In this document: positions 1-6,802 of the stretch, piece by piece
Layout of the letters: every line of letters begins with the position of its first letter
Numbering within the stretch: position 1 is the first letter of the stretch
Assembly: GCA_012839145.1 (NCBI GenBank)
Contig: DUNY01000293.1
Location: 1 to 9,490, forward strand
Length of the DNA stretch: 9,490 nucleotides
Source of the DNA: Thermoanaerobacterales bacterium
GTDB lineage: Bacteria > Bacillota > Thermosediminibacteria > Thermosediminibacterales > Tepidanaerobacteraceae
Direction of reading: 5' to 3'
Position numbers and translations under genes: made by a program
Notes under the pieces: generated by a model
Databases searched by the model: none
What the model saw: the letters and a program-made list of their open reading frames with translations, nothing else
What the model was told of the DNA's origin: nothing

Positions 1-1492
1 ACCAGTACCAGCCGCCATGTTTCTTTTGTCTTCCTTAATTATCGGAATCATGTTCTGGCGCATTATCCGCCGGGAATCGGTGATTATTGGGACACTTTAT
101 GCCCAAGGTTACCAGCGGCGAGAGTTAATGCGGCACTATATGGCTATTCCACTGGTGCTGGCTTTTGCAGGTGGGATGATAGGAAGCCTGTTGGCACTCC
201 CCTCTATCGAGCCAATGGTTATGGCCATGATTTCCTATTATAATGTTCCTGTTCCTGGCATTGAATTAAGCTTTCTAAATGTACTGATCGGAATACTGAC
301 ACCAATACTGTTTTTAGGCCTCAGCAGTTATATGGTTATACGTTCGGAGCTTAAAAAGTCTCCAGCGGAGCTTATGAAGGGGGATAAGCAAAAAACCAAG
401 GTTAATGCACTGGAGAGAGCATTTAAACTGGAAAGGTTTAAGTTCAGCACAAAATTCAAGCTGCGGGAGCAGTTTAGAAGCATTTCACGTCTTGTGTTCT
501 TGCTGTTGGGAGTAACTAGTGCTTCGGTCCTCATGCTCTTAGGCTTCACCATATTGAATTCGTTTATCCATGTACTTACCACCAGCGATATTTATAAGTT
601 TGAGTATGAATACGCCTTTCGGGATTTACAATACGGTGAAGCACCGGATGGGGCAGAGGTCTTTAGTGCAGGGAAGTTTTATCCTGAAAACAATGAGAAA
701 ATTGAGTTTTATATAACAGGCATAGAGCCTGATTCAACGTTATTGACAATGAAGGATAGCAAGGACAATCCACTTCCCATTGACCAGACAAATATTACAA
801 AGCCTTTGGCCAATCGATTGGGCATTAAGGCTGGGGACACTGTAAGCTTTATAAACAAAGAGGATGGGAAGTCCTACTCCTTTCATATTGATGCTGTCGC
901 TGATTCCTACGTCGAGCAGTTTATATATATGCCAATCCATGAGTTTAACAAAAAACTAGGACTTCCGGAAAACAGCTATATGGGGCTATTTAGTTCAATA
1001 AAGCTCGATATTCCTGAGGAAAAGCTATCAGGAACAAAATCCATGAGTGAGTTGTCTGGAGCAATAGATGAATTCATGGGTCAGATGATTTCCATGGTAG
1101 CATTGATGGCTATTGTCTCCAGTGTTGTGGCCTTGATTATACTCTATCTTGTTACTTCGTTGGCTATCGAGGAAAATAGGAACACCATATCACTTTTTAA
1201 GGTATTTGGTTACCGACGTCGGGAAATCCGGTCCCTGATATTGAATAGCTCAACCTTTGTCGTCGTGGCCGGATTTATAATCAGTATTCCTGTTGCGGCG
1301 GCGTCAATGGGTTCATTGTATGGTTATCTAGGCAATATGATAAACTTAGTGCTGCCACCTATTGTCAGCCCCCTTTATGTGATAATATCCTTCGCAGCTA
1401 TCATGCTGACTTATCAACTCAGCAAGGCGCTGTGTGCAAGGAACGTTGAAACCGTTTCCATGAGCGAAGCACTTAAAGCGGGAACGGAATAG
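1..1492 (+). CDS. ABC transporter permease, FtsX-like (5'-partial)
   Basis: Membrane permease of a FtsX/MacB-type (type VII) ABC transporter, a family that acts in antimicrobial peptide resistance, lipoprotein or lipid handling, or mechanotransmission. The reading frame is open from base 2, so the ATG at 17 is probably internal and the N-terminus is missing. Counting from that Met (491 residues): the end of a first FtsX domain with hydrophobic segments near 1-14, 43-68 and 86-108, closed by the typical ELKKSPAELMKG; a membrane segment near 159-183; an extracytoplasmic region of about 175 residues; then a second FtsX domain with segments near 357-385, 413-438 and 451-470. The cytoplasmic loop EENRNTISLFKVFGYRRREI (385-404) is the coupling loop that normally contacts the ATPase. 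Full-length relatives have roughly 750-1100 residues. The partner ATPase is not in the window and probably lies upstream. The substrate cannot be inferred. The end at TAG 1490-1492 is clear. Confidence 0.92.
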   Translation, partial: PVPAAMFLLSSLIIGIMFWRIIRRESVIIGTLYAQGYQRRELMRHYMAIPLVLAFAGGMIGSLLALPSIEPMVMAMISYYNVPVPGIELSFLNVLIGILTPILFLGLSSYMVIRSELKKSPAELMKGDKQKTKVNALERAFKLERFKFSTKFKLREQFRSISRLVFLLLGVTSASVLMLLGFTILNSFIHVLTTSDIYKFEYEYAFRDLQYGEAPDGAEVFSAGKFYPENNEKIEFYITGIEPDSTLLTMKDSKDNPLPIDQTNITKPLANRLGIKAGDTVSFINKEDGKSYSFHIDAVADSYVEQFIYMPIHEFNKKLGLPENSYMGLFSSIKLDIPEEKLSGTKSMSELSGAIDEFMGQMISMVALMAIVSSVVALIILYLVTSLAIEENRNTISLFKVFGYRRREIRSLILNSSTFVVVAGFIISIPVAAASMGSLYGYLGNMINLVLPPIVSPLYVIISFAAIMLTYQLSKALCARNVETVSMSEALKAGTE

Positions 1493-1532
1493 AAAAAAAG
1501 GCCTTGACGAATATGCAACAAATATTATTTTC

Positions 1533-1577
1533 GCTATATTGGTAATTGGAATGGAGGATGAGAATCCCAATATCAGC
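1533..1577. other. Hairpin between convergent genes
   Basis: The arms GCT-ATATTGG (1533-1542) and CCAATAT-C-AGC (1567-1577) pair over 10 bp with one bulged C. A second small hairpin, GGAT-GAGA-ATCC, sits inside at 1556-1567. It lies between the stops of the ABC permease (+) and the TetR gene (-), overlapping the TetR stop. That is where a bidirectional terminator would be expected, but no T-tract follows on either strand. A terminator role is only a possibility. Confidence 0.3.
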
Positions 1578-2157
1578 CTAACAACCCATACAAGAACAAC
1601 TTTAAGATTCCTATTTTATACTCAGGGGTAGTTTTTAAATAATCAGAATGCTGCATAATATCAACAGATGAAAAAATAAAGGTCAGGATAGCATCATCTG
1701 GAATACTCGAATCAATTGCTCCTTCTTTTTTACCCTGCTCAATAAATTTGGTATATAAGGAGACTGCCTTTACAGTTGCGACTTCTTTGTATACCTGCTG
1801 CAAGGTTTTATCCTCCCATGCGTATTTGCTAAAATGGGAGCGACTAACCTCATTTACTACATCGTATTTTTTATCCATAATAATCTTTAGCTTTTCAGTG
1901 AAAGGAATATCTCTATCCAAAATTTCTTCATACTCTTTAATTGCCATATCCAGATAAGAAATAAGCACTTCTTTTGCAAGAGCATTCTTGCTGCCAAAAT
2001 AATTATATATTGTAACTTGTGAAACATTGGCCTTTGCGGCAATTTCTTTTATACTCACATCCGTTATACCGCGTGTGGTAAAGAGCTTGCGGGCAGCGTT
2101 AACAATTGACTCTTTTTTTGCCTTAGTTCTTCTTTCATAGCCATTCAATTTCATCAC
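1573..2157 (-). CDS. TetR/AcrR family transcriptional regulator
   Basis: One-component ligand-responsive repressor of 194 residues, the usual TetR size. The N-terminal helix-turn-helix is clear: ESIVNAARKLFTTRG (about 17-31), then the TetR_N signature VSIKEIAAKANVSQVTIYNYF followed by GSKNAL (about 34-60). The C-terminal ligand and dimer domain (about 70-194) is variable and does not reveal the ligand. The frame begins with adjacent GTG (2157) and ATG (2154) codons and no good Shine-Dalgarno precedes either; later starts would cut into the HTH. The gene is divergent from rph, and the shared 136-bp region carries two matching inverted repeats, one over this gene's own -35 and one over the rph -10. 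I infer it represses both itself and rph, possibly relieved by a rifamycin or another drug. It converges with the ABC permease, so control of that transporter is possible but not shown. Confidence 0.95.
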   Translation of the reverse strand: MMKLNGYERRTKAKKESIVNAARKLFTTRGITDVSIKEIAAKANVSQVTIYNYFGSKNALAKEVLISYLDMAIKEYEEILDRDIPFTEKLKIIMDKKYDVVNEVSRSHFSKYAWEDKTLQQVYKEVATVKAVSLYTKFIEQGKKEGAIDSSIPDDAILTFIFSSVDIMQHSDYLKTTPEYKIGILKLFLYGLLG

Positions 2158-2166
2158 CCGGAATTA

Positions 2167-2194
2167 ATTATATCATTGTTTTGAAATATAACAA
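2167..2194 (-). promoter_or_regulatory. Predicted promoter of the TetR gene
   Basis: On the minus strand there is TTGTTA (-35, at 2189-2194), a 16-bp spacer, then a perfect TATAAT (-10, at 2167-2172). Initiation 6-8 bases downstream would fall at about 2159-2161, only a few bases before the GTG at 2157. The message would have almost no leader, which agrees with the lack of a ribosome binding site. The -35 and spacer lie inside the left inverted repeat, consistent with autorepression. Confidence 0.6.
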
Positions 2195-2208
2195 TAAATA
2201 TTTCAAAA
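2179..2208. promoter_or_regulatory. Putative TetR operator O1 (inverted repeat)
   Basis: Perfect 11-bp inverted repeat TTTTGAAATAT / ATATTTCAAAA (2179-2189 and 2198-2208) around an 8-base spacer. It shares the core TGAAATAT-N8-ATATTTCA with the second repeat at 2238-2269. It covers the -35 and spacer of the TetR promoter and lies just upstream of the rph -35. Length and symmetry fit a TetR-family dimer site; binding by the adjacent regulator is inferred. Confidence 0.72.
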
Positions 2209-2213
2209 AGTTA

Positions 2214-2242
2214 TTGACATCATTGTTAGTATACCATATTAT
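2214..2242 (+). promoter_or_regulatory. Predicted sigma-A promoter of rph
   Basis: Consensus TTGACA (2214-2219), a 17-bp spacer, then TATTAT (2237-2242, five of six consensus bases). Transcription would start near 2249, leaving a leader of about 45 bases before the rph ATG. This is a strong promoter, so tight repression is plausible: the -10 and start site are inside the inverted repeat at 2238-2269. Confidence 0.75.
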
Positions 2243-2269
2243 GAAATATGCAAGGTTATATTTCATAAT
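2238..2269. promoter_or_regulatory. Putative TetR operator O2 over the rph start site
   Basis: Perfect 12-bp inverted repeat ATTATGAAATAT / ATATTTCATAAT (2238-2249 and 2258-2269) with an 8-base spacer. The core TGAAATAT-N8-ATATTTCA is identical to that of the left repeat, and the two centres are exactly 60 bp apart. It overlaps the rph -10 element and predicted start site, so bound protein would block RNA polymerase. Confidence 0.75.
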
Positions 2270-2293
2270 CTACTTTATTAGGGGGGGTAAACC

Positions 2294-4918
2294 ATGAACA
2301 CTTATGTTTTAAGTTTTAAAGAAATAGACAAAACGAGGCTCATGGTAGTTGGAGGTAAAGGGCTAAACCTAGGAGAACTATCCAAGATAGAGGAAATAAA
2401 AGTACCTGAAGGTTTTTGTGTTACTACTAAGGCCTATAAAGATTCCATTAAAAACAATCCGGAGATTGAAACTTTACTTGAAAAGTTAACAGGAATAGAA
2501 TCTGATGACAGGGATTCTATTTCTAAAATAAGTAAGAAAATACGTTGTGTTATTGAAAATCTTGAAATAGCTGGTGATATTGAAAGTGAAGTTACAAGAG
2601 CACTGTCTTTGTATGGTGAGCAGCAAGCATATGCGGTGCGGTCCAGTGCTACGGCTGAGGATCTGCCCCATGCATCCTTTGCCGGTCAACATGATACTTA
2701 TTTGAATATTAAAGGCAAGGACGAGATCATGCGACATATTATACGGTGCTGGACATCGCTCTTTACGGAACGTGCAGTGACATATCGGTTACAAAACGGG
2801 TTTGATCACCGAAAGGTATTTCTGTCAGTCATTGTTCAAAGAATGGTTATATCAGATGCCGCCGGTATAATGTTTACAGCTAATCCAATGACATCTGATA
2901 GAAAGACCCTGTCCATTGACGCAGGATTCGGACTGGGTGAGGCTATGGTGTCAGGTATGGCTAATCCGGATAATTATGAGTTACGAGACGGTATTATTGT
3001 AGATAAAAGTATAGGTACACAGGAATTGGAGATTAGGACTGTAAGCGGTGGAGGTACTCATAAACTTAAGATTGAAGGAGGCAAGCAACAAAAACAGGTA
3101 CTTTCGGATACACAGATAAAGCAGCTTGCTGCGGTAGGAAGGAAAATTGAGACTCATTTTAATTCTCCTCAGGACATTGAATGGTGCCTTGCAAATAACG
3201 AATTTTACATAGTTCAGAGCCGACCTATTACCGCACTTTTTCCCATTCCCGAGTCAAAGGATTCCAAGAAACCCCGCGTATATATGTCAATCGGACATAC
3301 TCAGGTAATGACTGATACTATCAAGCCACAAGGGATGTCCTTTTTCGAAATGATTTCCGAATCCACCATGGAAAAGGTAGGCGGCAGAATTTATGCTGAT
3401 ATTACCCATGATTTATCTTCATTTATAGGACGCAAACGTTTAGTAATGGCAACGGGAAAGCAGGATCCGCTGATGCAAAGTGCCATCAAACAACTGATTA
3501 ATGACAAAGACTTTATGTCCTCTCTCCCACGAGGTAAAAGGAATATAAAAGGAGGCATATTTACAATATCCTCCATATTAGAGACAATTAAAATATATCG
3601 AAGAAATGACCCGACAGTTATAGATGAAATATTAGATGAATTTGAAAAGGAAACTCTAGAGATAGATGGTGAACTTTCCAAGCTTTCAGGAGAGCAAGCC
3701 CTTGATTTTATTCTAAAAGATCGCGACAATCTTTTAACCATGGCTTATAACCCAACCATGCTAGGAGCAATAACAGCAGCAATACTGGCAAACGACTCCC
3801 TGAACAAGAACATTGAGAAATGGTTAGGAGATAAAAATGTAGCCGATATTTTCACAAAGTCGCTGGATCATAATATTACCACAGAAATGGGAATGGCCTT
3901 GGGTGATTTATCGGATACTATCCGCAAACACTCTGAGGTTTCAAAGTATATTTCTGACAATCCTAGTGATGAGAGTTTCTTTAAGGAAATGGAAAAGCTG
4001 CCGGGAGGCCAAGAAACCAGTCTGGTATTCAAAGAGTTCATAGATAAATTCGGAATGCGCTGCCCCGGTGAGATAGATATTACTAAGGACCGTTTCGAAG
4101 AAAGGCCTACACAGTTAATTCCAATATTGCTTAACAATATACGTGTCCTGGCTCCTGGTGAGCATAAAATAAGGTTTATAGAGGGTAGACAGAAAGCCAA
4201 AGACAAGGAAACAGAAATAATCCAGCGTTTGAAGAATCTTGCAGGAGGCGACAGGAAAGCCAAAAAGGTCAGCAATAGTATCAGGTTACTTCGAAACTAT
4301 GCAGGATGCCGGGAATACCCCAAGTATTATATTGTCCGTCGCTATCAAATCTACAAGAAGACTTTAAAAAAAGAAGCCCATAAGCTGTTGGCAAAAGGGG
4401 TAATCAAGAATTGGGAAGATATATTCTATTTATATTTTGATGAACTATATCAGGCCGTGAAAACAAATAAGCTTGACTATTCCATTATTGAAAGAAGAAA
4501 AAAGGATTATCTCCGGTATGAAAAACTGACCCCTCCTCGTGTTATTACATCTAATGGCTATGTACCGTCACCTGAGTTTTCGTCAGGTCATATTCCTAAA
4601 AGAGCAATACACGGTATTCCGGTTTCAACCGGTGTAGTCAAAGGGCGTGCCCGGGTAGCTTTAACGGTAGACGAGGCAGTAATTGAAGAGGGGGATATTC
4701 TGGTCACCCGATTTACCGATCCTAGTTGGACACCGCTTTTTGTGACTGTAAAGGGGCTTGTCACTGAAGTGGGCGGTTTCACTACTCACGGTGCGATTAT
4801 TACACGTGAATACGGTCTTCCGGGCGTGGTAGGCGTGGAAAATGCAACGAAACTCATAAAAGACGGGCAAACAATTCGCGTTAACGGAACGGAAGGATAT
4901 GTGGAGATTCTGGATTAG
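2294..4918 (+). CDS. rph: Rifampin phosphotransferase (RPH)
   Basis: Cytoplasmic enzyme that inactivates rifamycins by transferring the beta-phosphate of ATP to the C21 hydroxyl (ATP + rifampin + H2O to phospho-rifampin + AMP + Pi); not RNase PH, which shares the symbol. At 874 residues it matches the family length. Domains in order: ATP-grasp (about 1-315) with GGKGLNLG (K22), AVRSSATAEDLPHASFAGQ (R116), DIEWC (E296) and VQSRPI (Q308, R310); rifampin-binding domain (about 325-765) with GHTQ (Q337) and CREYPKY (R673, K677); swivelling His domain (about 780-874) with TEVGGFTTHGAIITREYGLP, catalytic H832. By remembered alignment to Listeria RPH, these match its ATP-site residues, Q337, R666, K670 and H825. 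PEP synthase and pyruvate phosphate dikinase share the end domains but lack this middle domain. A G-rich Shine-Dalgarno (2281-2287) lies 6 bases before the ATG. The gene is intact, monocistronic, and probably controlled by the divergent TetR protein. Confidence 0.93.
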   Translation: MNTYVLSFKEIDKTRLMVVGGKGLNLGELSKIEEIKVPEGFCVTTKAYKDSIKNNPEIETLLEKLTGIESDDRDSISKISKKIRCVIENLEIAGDIESEVTRALSLYGEQQAYAVRSSATAEDLPHASFAGQHDTYLNIKGKDEIMRHIIRCWTSLFTERAVTYRLQNGFDHRKVFLSVIVQRMVISDAAGIMFTANPMTSDRKTLSIDAGFGLGEAMVSGMANPDNYELRDGIIVDKSIGTQELEIRTVSGGGTHKLKIEGGKQQKQVLSDTQIKQLAAVGRKIETHFNSPQDIEWCLANNEFYIVQSRPITALFPIPESKDSKKPRVYMSIGHTQVMTDTIKPQGMSFFEMISESTMEKVGGRIYADITHDLSSFIGRKRLVMATGKQDPLMQSAIKQLINDKDFMSSLPRGKRNIKGGIFTISSILETIKIYRRNDPTVIDEILDEFEKETLEIDGELSKLSGEQALDFILKDRDNLLTMAYNPTMLGAITAAILANDSLNKNIEKWLGDKNVADIFTKSLDHNITTEMGMALGDLSDTIRKHSEVSKYISDNPSDESFFKEMEKLPGGQETSLVFKEFIDKFGMRCPGEIDITKDRFEERPTQLIPILLNNIRVLAPGEHKIRFIEGRQKAKDKETEIIQRLKNLAGGDRKAKKVSNSIRLLRNYAGCREYPKYYIVRRYQIYKKTLKKEAHKLLAKGVIKNWEDIFYLYFDELYQAVKTNKLDYSIIERRKKDYLRYEKLTPPRVITSNGYVPSPEFSSGHIPKRAIHGIPVSTGVVKGRARVALTVDEAVIEEGDILVTRFTDPSWTPLFVTVKGLVTEVGGFTTHGAIITREYGLPGVVGVENATKLIKDGQTIRVNGTEGYVEILD

Positions 4919-5005
4919 TTCATGGTAGTTCATAGATATGCCAAAAAAATGCTTTCTTTGTGCCGAGCGAAGTATAAAACTAGAGATTCACTTAAAGAAG
5001 AAATT

Positions 5006-5081
5006 GGGTGCCGGGCACGGGTGGAATTTTGGTGGTAAAAGCAGGCCACGGGCTTAGTAGTTGAGCCCGCTAGGTGGGTCC
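5006..5081. other. GC-rich structured intergenic element
   Basis: This patch is clearly more GC-rich than its surroundings. It holds the palindrome GTGCC-G-GGCAC (5008-5018) and a hairpin CGGGCT / AGCCCG (5049-5054 and 5064-5069, 9-base loop) that can extend through CCA / TGG (5046-5048 and 5075-5077) across a bulge. It lies between the convergent ends of rph and the MATE gene. No T-tract follows directly on either strand, so it is not a classical intrinsic terminator. It may be a dispersed palindromic repeat or a non-canonical termination structure; no ORF is evident. Confidence 0.4.
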
Positions 5082-5102
5082 AAGCAAAAAGGTAGTGGTC
5101 CT

Positions 5103-6449
5103 TTAGAAAACTCCTTGAGAAAATTGCCCTTCTTTTTTCATTTTTCTATACAAAAAGAAACCTGTTATATCTGCCAGAGCCCAACCTAAAGGAATAGACC
5201 ACCATATTCCTCGCTGACCTATCGGTGGAATACCCGAGAGAATGAAGGCCATAACAACTCTTGTGCCTAAAGAGATTATTGTAAGGATTACAGAGATTCT
5301 TAAGGCTCCAATACCTCGGAAAAACCCATAAAACATAAATAAGAATCCTATTAACATATAGAATATGGATATTACCGACAGATACTCGATTCCCAGCTTA
5401 ATTACGTTGACTTCAGAGGGATTGATAAAAATATGCATTAAATTGCGGGAATTAAAGAATATTACTACGGAAACAACCGAGCAAAACATGACTATAGTGC
5501 TTGAAGCGGATTTTATGCCCTTAACAATCCTGGATCCGTCCCTGGCGCCTTTGTTTTGTGCGATATAGGTTGAAAAGGCATTTCCAAAGTCCTGCACAGG
5601 TAAATACGCGATAGAATCAATCTTTCCTCCGGCGGTAAATGCCGCGATAGTATCTGGCCCAAAGGTATTTACCAGCCCCTGAACACAAACCATTCCAAAG
5701 GTCATTATAGACTGTTGGACAGATGTAAGAAAACTGTATTTGCCTACCATAAGGGCTATTTTTTTATCAAAAACCATATCCTCTCGAGATATTCTAATAA
5801 AGGGTATCTTCACAAATGCATAAATCAGACACAAAATCGATGATACCCCTTGGGCGACAATTGTTGCCAGAGCTACCCCTACCACATTCATGTCAAAAAC
5901 AATAACAAAAATCAGATCCAATATTACGTTTATCAAAGCTGCCAACACCAGAAAAAATAAAGGCGTTTTCGAATCACCTATAGACCGGAGTAAAGCTGAA
6001 CAGGCATTGTAAAGAAAAATAAATATCAGACCTCCGAAGATAATCTGCAAGTAAGCTTGAGAGCTGTCAAGGATACTTGCAGGTGTTTGTATAAGTATCA
6101 GCATGGGTCTTGTATATTTGACTGTCAAAATTGAAAGCACACCGGTAAAAGCCCCTATTACAACAAAGGATATGAATATAGTTTTTCTCAAACGGGGGAA
6201 GTTTTTTTCACCGAAGTAATATGAATACACCACAGAAGCACCCATGCACAACCCAATTATTACAAAAGAAAAAAAGTTCATCAGTATAAAGGAAGAACCC
6301 ACTGCGGCTAATGCATCTTTTCCTATGAACCTACCAACTACAATGGTATCCACGATATTGTATAGTTGCTGGAACAGGTTCCCGACTAAAATTGGAAATG
6401 CAAACTTTAATATAACTTTAGTTGGGTTTCCCTTTGTCATATCTATCAC
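5103..6449 (-). CDS. MATE family efflux transporter
   Basis: Inner-membrane multidrug and toxin extrusion antiporter that exports cationic drugs or metabolites using a Na+ or H+ gradient. From the chosen GTG it has 448 residues, normal for the family, with about 12 hydrophobic segments in two homologous halves. The first half opens with TKGNPTKVILKFAFPILVGN and LFQQLYNIVDTIVVGRFIG (about 5-43), the second contains TFGPDTIAAFTAGGKIDSIA; both are typical MATE repeat motifs. Start choice: the frame reaches back to an ATG at 6494, but a good promoter (TACAAT at 6480-6485) puts the transcript start near 6473, and an AGGAGG (6461-6466) precedes the GTG at 6449 by 11 bases. The ATG at 6440 is a further alternative. 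The drug specificity is unknown. A decayed LysR-type regulator lies divergently upstream, so the gene may have lost its specific control. Confidence 0.94.
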   Translation of the reverse strand: MIDMTKGNPTKVILKFAFPILVGNLFQQLYNIVDTIVVGRFIGKDALAAVGSSFILMNFFSFVIIGLCMGASVVYSYYFGEKNFPRLRKTIFISFVVIGAFTGVLSILTVKYTRPMLILIQTPASILDSSQAYLQIIFGGLIFIFLYNACSALLRSIGDSKTPLFFLVLAALINVILDLIFVIVFDMNVVGVALATIVAQGVSSILCLIYAFVKIPFIRISREDMVFDKKIALMVGKYSFLTSVQQSIMTFGMVCVQGLVNTFGPDTIAAFTAGGKIDSIAYLPVQDFGNAFSTYIAQNKGARDGSRIVKGIKSASSTIVMFCSVVSVVIFFNSRNLMHIFINPSEVNVIKLGIEYLSVISIFYMLIGFLFMFYGFFRGIGALRISVILTIISLGTRVVMAFILSGIPPIGQRGIWWSIPLGWALADITGFFLYRKMKKEGQFSQGVF

Positions 6450-6479
6450 TGGTATGTATTCCTCCTTAAAATCTAGTCT

Positions 6480-6508
6480 ATTGTAGTCTAACATAAATCA
6501 ATATACAA
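6480..6508 (-). promoter_or_regulatory. Predicted promoter of the MATE gene
   Basis: On the minus strand there is TTGTAT (-35, at 6503-6508), a 17-bp spacer, then TACAAT (-10, at 6480-6485, five of six consensus bases). The -35 is weak, as expected for an activator-dependent promoter. The heptamer TAGTCTA occurs twice at a 10-bp period (6474-6480 and 6484-6490), one helical turn, over the -10 and start region. It could be a regulator contact site. Confidence 0.55.
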
Positions 6509-6538
6509 TGAAAATATAAAAATATTATGGAATAATGG

Positions 6539-6681
6539 AATGTATATCCTGCCCTAAGCAAATAATAAAAAATCTTGAAGAGTATTTAGATGTAAAACTA
6601 TTTTATAGAGGACCAAGAAAAATAGCCCTCACCAATGCGGGAGAGCTTCTCTTTAACTAGGCAACTAATATACTTGAACTT
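6539..6681 (+). pseudogene. LysR-type regulator remnant (HTH region)
   Basis: Decayed start of a LysR-family transcriptional regulator. In one frame from 6539 the codons read NVYPALSK, matching the LysR recognition-helix consensus NVSQPALSK. After a frameshift near 6563 the second frame reads KNLEEYLDVKLFYRGPRK and then IALTNAGELLFN up to a TAG at 6658-6660, followed in the same frame by ATNILEL. This is the wing and linker-helix region of LysR proteins, with the stop standing where a Tyr is usual. About 25-30 residues before NVY are missing, as is the whole co-inducer domain. No functional product is possible. A 41-residue ORF (ATG 6535 to TAG 6660) spans most of it but has no convincing ribosome binding site. 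Its divergent orientation suggests it once regulated the MATE gene. Confidence 0.75.
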
Positions 6682-6802
6682 GTATCTCTGCCTTTCAGAA
6701 ATCCGAAATCAACCCTAACATATTATGTATAAACGACGATTCCCCGCCATCTCTTTTGTAGGCAAATGCCGGGATGGGGATGTCAAGGTTTTGTTTTCAT
6801 TA
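6682..6802. other. Non-coding stretch with a weak imperfect hairpin
   Basis: No supported gene lies here. The only structure is an imperfect inverted repeat, CCCCGCCATC (6742-6751) against GGGATGGGG (6771-6779), enclosing the short palindrome GGCAAATGCC (6761-6770). It lies downstream of the beta-propeller gene on the minus strand and could be a poor terminator, but no T-run follows. The left part is probably decayed LysR sequence. Confidence 0.35.

Noticed and set aside
17..1492. ATG at 17 as the true start of the permease
   Set aside because: The frame is open upstream to the window edge, no ribosome binding site precedes it, and the first FtsX domain is truncated at this point, so the start lies outside the window.
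1504..1528. TTGACG as the -35 of a promoter after the permease
   Set aside because: No -10 element lies at 16-18 bp spacing; the nearest TATTAT is only 13 bp away, and no gene follows on that strand.
2158..2293. Rifamycin-associated element upstream of rph
   Set aside because: The region is AT-rich and contains no sequence resembling the GC-rich RAE palindrome; the only G-rich part is the Shine-Dalgarno.
2294..4918. Phosphoenolpyruvate synthase or pyruvate phosphate dikinase
   Set aside because: The ATP-grasp and His swivel domains are shared, but the length, the rifampin-binding middle domain with CREYPKY, and the near family-identical N- and C-terminal motifs fit RPH. There is no PEP-utilising TIM-barrel domain after the His domain.
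6450..6494. MATE gene start at the ATG at 6494
   Set aside because: That codon lies upstream of the predicted transcript start and overlaps the spacer of a good promoter; the AGGAGG at 6461-6466 fits the GTG at 6449 instead.
6742..6779. Intrinsic terminator of the beta-propeller gene
   Set aside because: The stem is imperfect with a bulge and a large loop, and no T-tract follows on the minus strand.
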